Shown: piece by piece, positions 4,933-5,530 of the stretch
How positions within the stretch are numbered: the first letter of the stretch is position 1
Layout: each line of letters begins with the position of its first letter
Assembly: GCA_019347785.1 (NCBI GenBank)
Contig: JAHWKQ010000147.1
Location: forward strand, 1 to 5,530
DNA from: Actinomycetota bacterium
GTDB lineage: Bacteria > Actinomycetota > Nitriliruptoria > Euzebyales > Egibacteraceae
DNA: 5,530 bases
Reading direction: 5' to 3'
Notes under the pieces: model-generated
The model's database searches: none
The model's input: only the letters and a program-made list of their open reading frames with translations
What the model was told of the DNA's origin: nothing
Made by a program: the position numbers and the translations under genes

Positions 4933-5373
4933 ATGAGCCTCGTCGTCGTGGCCCTTGTGGTGGGATTGTGGGCCGCGATCGCCGTCCCCCGCCGCCGGGC
5001 CCGCGCGGACGTGCGGCGGGCCGGCGTCCAGGGTGGGGTCGACGACCCGCCACACGAGGCACGGCCCGGGCCGCCGGTCGGGTGGACGCGTGACGTCCGG
5101 GTGCGTCGCCGGCGGCTGATCGTCCTGGCGGGCCTGGTGGCCCTGGCTTGCGTCCCGGGGCTGGTGCTGGGCAGCGCGGCGTGGGCGCCGGCCGTCGTCG
5201 CCTCCGGCGGGCTGGTGGCGTACCTGGGGGCGCTCGTGCGCCAGGGCGTGCGGCGGTCCGAGGCGCGCCGCAAGGTGCTGGCCCTGCCGCAGCGGCCGCA
5301 GCCACCCGAACCGGCATGGCCGGCGCGGGCGATGGCGGTCAACGCCGAGGACCCCCGACGCCAGTCGGGCTGA
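4933..5373 (+). CDS. Small three-helix membrane protein, GlpR/SepX-like
   Basis: The 146-residue protein has a hydrophobic helix at 2-19 (VVVALVVGLWAAIAVP) ending in PRRRAR, a polar stretch of about 40 residues rich in Arg, Gly and Pro, a basic RRRR patch at 58-61, and a helical hairpin at about 62-80 and 83-103 (core WAPAVVA, then GLVAYLGALVRQGVRR). The positive-inside rule predicts N-out, three spans, C-in. The start at 4933 is preferred to an upstream ATG at 4816 inside mogA because it opens directly with the helix and has a fitting -10 box. From memory, Streptomyces SepX and its mycobacterial/corynebacterial relatives (Rv0996, GlpR) have the same VVGxWAAxxVP start and RRRR + hairpin + R-rich end, and lie in the same galU-moeA neighbourhood. 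They are division proteins that link to FtsZ. Those homologues are much longer, mostly in the cytoplasmic middle. Assignment is by pattern recall, not alignment. The alternative is an unrelated small membrane protein. Confidence 0.75.
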   Translation: MSLVVVALVVGLWAAIAVPRRRARADVRRAGVQGGVDDPPHEARPGPPVGWTRDVRVRRRRLIVLAGLVALACVPGLVLGSAAWAPAVVASGGLVAYLGALVRQGVRRSEARRKVLALPQRPQPPEPAWPARAMAVNAEDPRRQSG

Positions 5374-5411
5374 GCCCGCCCGGCGCCCGGTCCCGGGCCG
5401 GCCCTGGCGCC
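5354..5411 (+). terminator. GC-rich hairpin cluster after the rightward operon
   Basis: CCCGAC (5354-5359) and GTCGGG (5364-5369) form a perfect six-pair stem with loop GCCA. CGGGC/GCCCG (5366-5378) can alternatively pair around the TGA stop, and GCCCG/CGGGC (5385-5398) plus GGCGCC at both 5382-5387 and 5406-5411 add more stems. There is no T-run. This may be a U-less actinobacterial terminator, but the base composition makes chance pairing easy. Confidence 0.3.
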
Positions 5412-5420
5412 TCTGCCCGG

Positions 5421-5429
5421 TGCTACCAT
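5421..5429 (+). promoter_or_regulatory. Candidate extended -10 promoter of the tRNA-Ala gene
   Basis: TGC followed by TACCAT (5424-5429) is an extended -10 element. It would start transcription near 5436, giving a leader of about 20 bases for RNase P to remove. No good -35 is visible in the GC-rich sequence upstream. Confidence 0.5.
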
Positions 5430-5455
5430 TCGTCGCTGCGGCGTCGGCCGTGTGC

Positions 5456-5528
5456 GGGGCTGTAGCTCAGTTGGCAGAGCGCCTCGGTCGCATCGAGGAG
5501 GCCAGGGGTTCGATTCCCCTCAGCTCCA
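5456..5528 (+). tRNA. tRNA-Ala, anticodon CGC
   Basis: A complete 73-base cloverleaf can be folded. The acceptor stem is GGGGCTG (5456-5462) with CAGCTCC (5521-5527) and contains the G3-U70 pair, the alanine identity element. The D arm is GCTC/GAGC with loop AGTTGGCA. The anticodon stem is CCTCG/CGAGG around loop GTCGCAT, with anticodon CGC at 5489-5491, reading GCG codons. The variable loop is AGGCC, and the T arm is AGGGG/CCCCT with loop TTCGATT. The discriminator is A (5528). The next bases are CA, not CCA, so the 3' CCA is not encoded and must be added by nucleotidyltransferase. GCG is a frequent alanine codon in such GC-rich genomes. Confidence 0.97.
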
Positions 5529-5530
5529 CA

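Overview
The window looks like a chromosomal segment of a very GC-rich actinobacterium (Actinomycetota). The reasons are the base composition, which by eye is roughly three quarters G+C, short gaps and ATGA start/stop overlaps between genes, frequent GTG starts, a TANNNT box placed for a leaderless start, and above all the gene order. The class or genus cannot be fixed from the sequence alone. Coding is nearly continuous and no stretch over 300 bases lacks a gene. Nothing suggests mobile DNA, CRISPR or phage.

Left part, minus strand (1-1652): three genes read leftwards in the order 5-formyltetrahydrofolate cyclo-ligase, an FmdB-type zinc-ribbon protein resembling the mycobacterial redox-regulated chaperone Ruc, and the first 199 codons of a methylthioadenosine phosphorylase that runs off the window. 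A 72-bp divergent promoter region (1653-1724) separates them from the right part.

Right part, plus strand (1725-5373): galU, a MoeA/gephyrin-family gene, moaC and mogA form a tight chain with 4-, 4- and 1-bp overlaps. After a 64-bp gap comes a 146-residue protein with three predicted membrane helices. A tRNA-Ala(CGC) gene follows at 5456-5528.

How the genes fit together: MoaC, MogA and MoeA catalyse early, middle and late steps of molybdenum cofactor synthesis. GalU makes UDP-glucose for the cell envelope. The order FmdB/Ruc - cyclo-ligase - (divergent) - galU - moeA - small membrane protein matches, from memory, the Mycobacterium tuberculosis block Rv0991c-Rv0996, except that moaC-mogA stand where mycobacteria have rimJ. 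In Corynebacterium the MoeA-like protein of this kind of locus (Glp) and its membrane partner (GlpR; SepX in Streptomyces) are cell-division proteins. The last coding gene has the N-terminal and C-terminal signatures I recall for GlpR/SepX but a much shorter middle. A minimal Glp/GlpR-like pair inside a molybdenum-cofactor operon is the most interesting possibility here.
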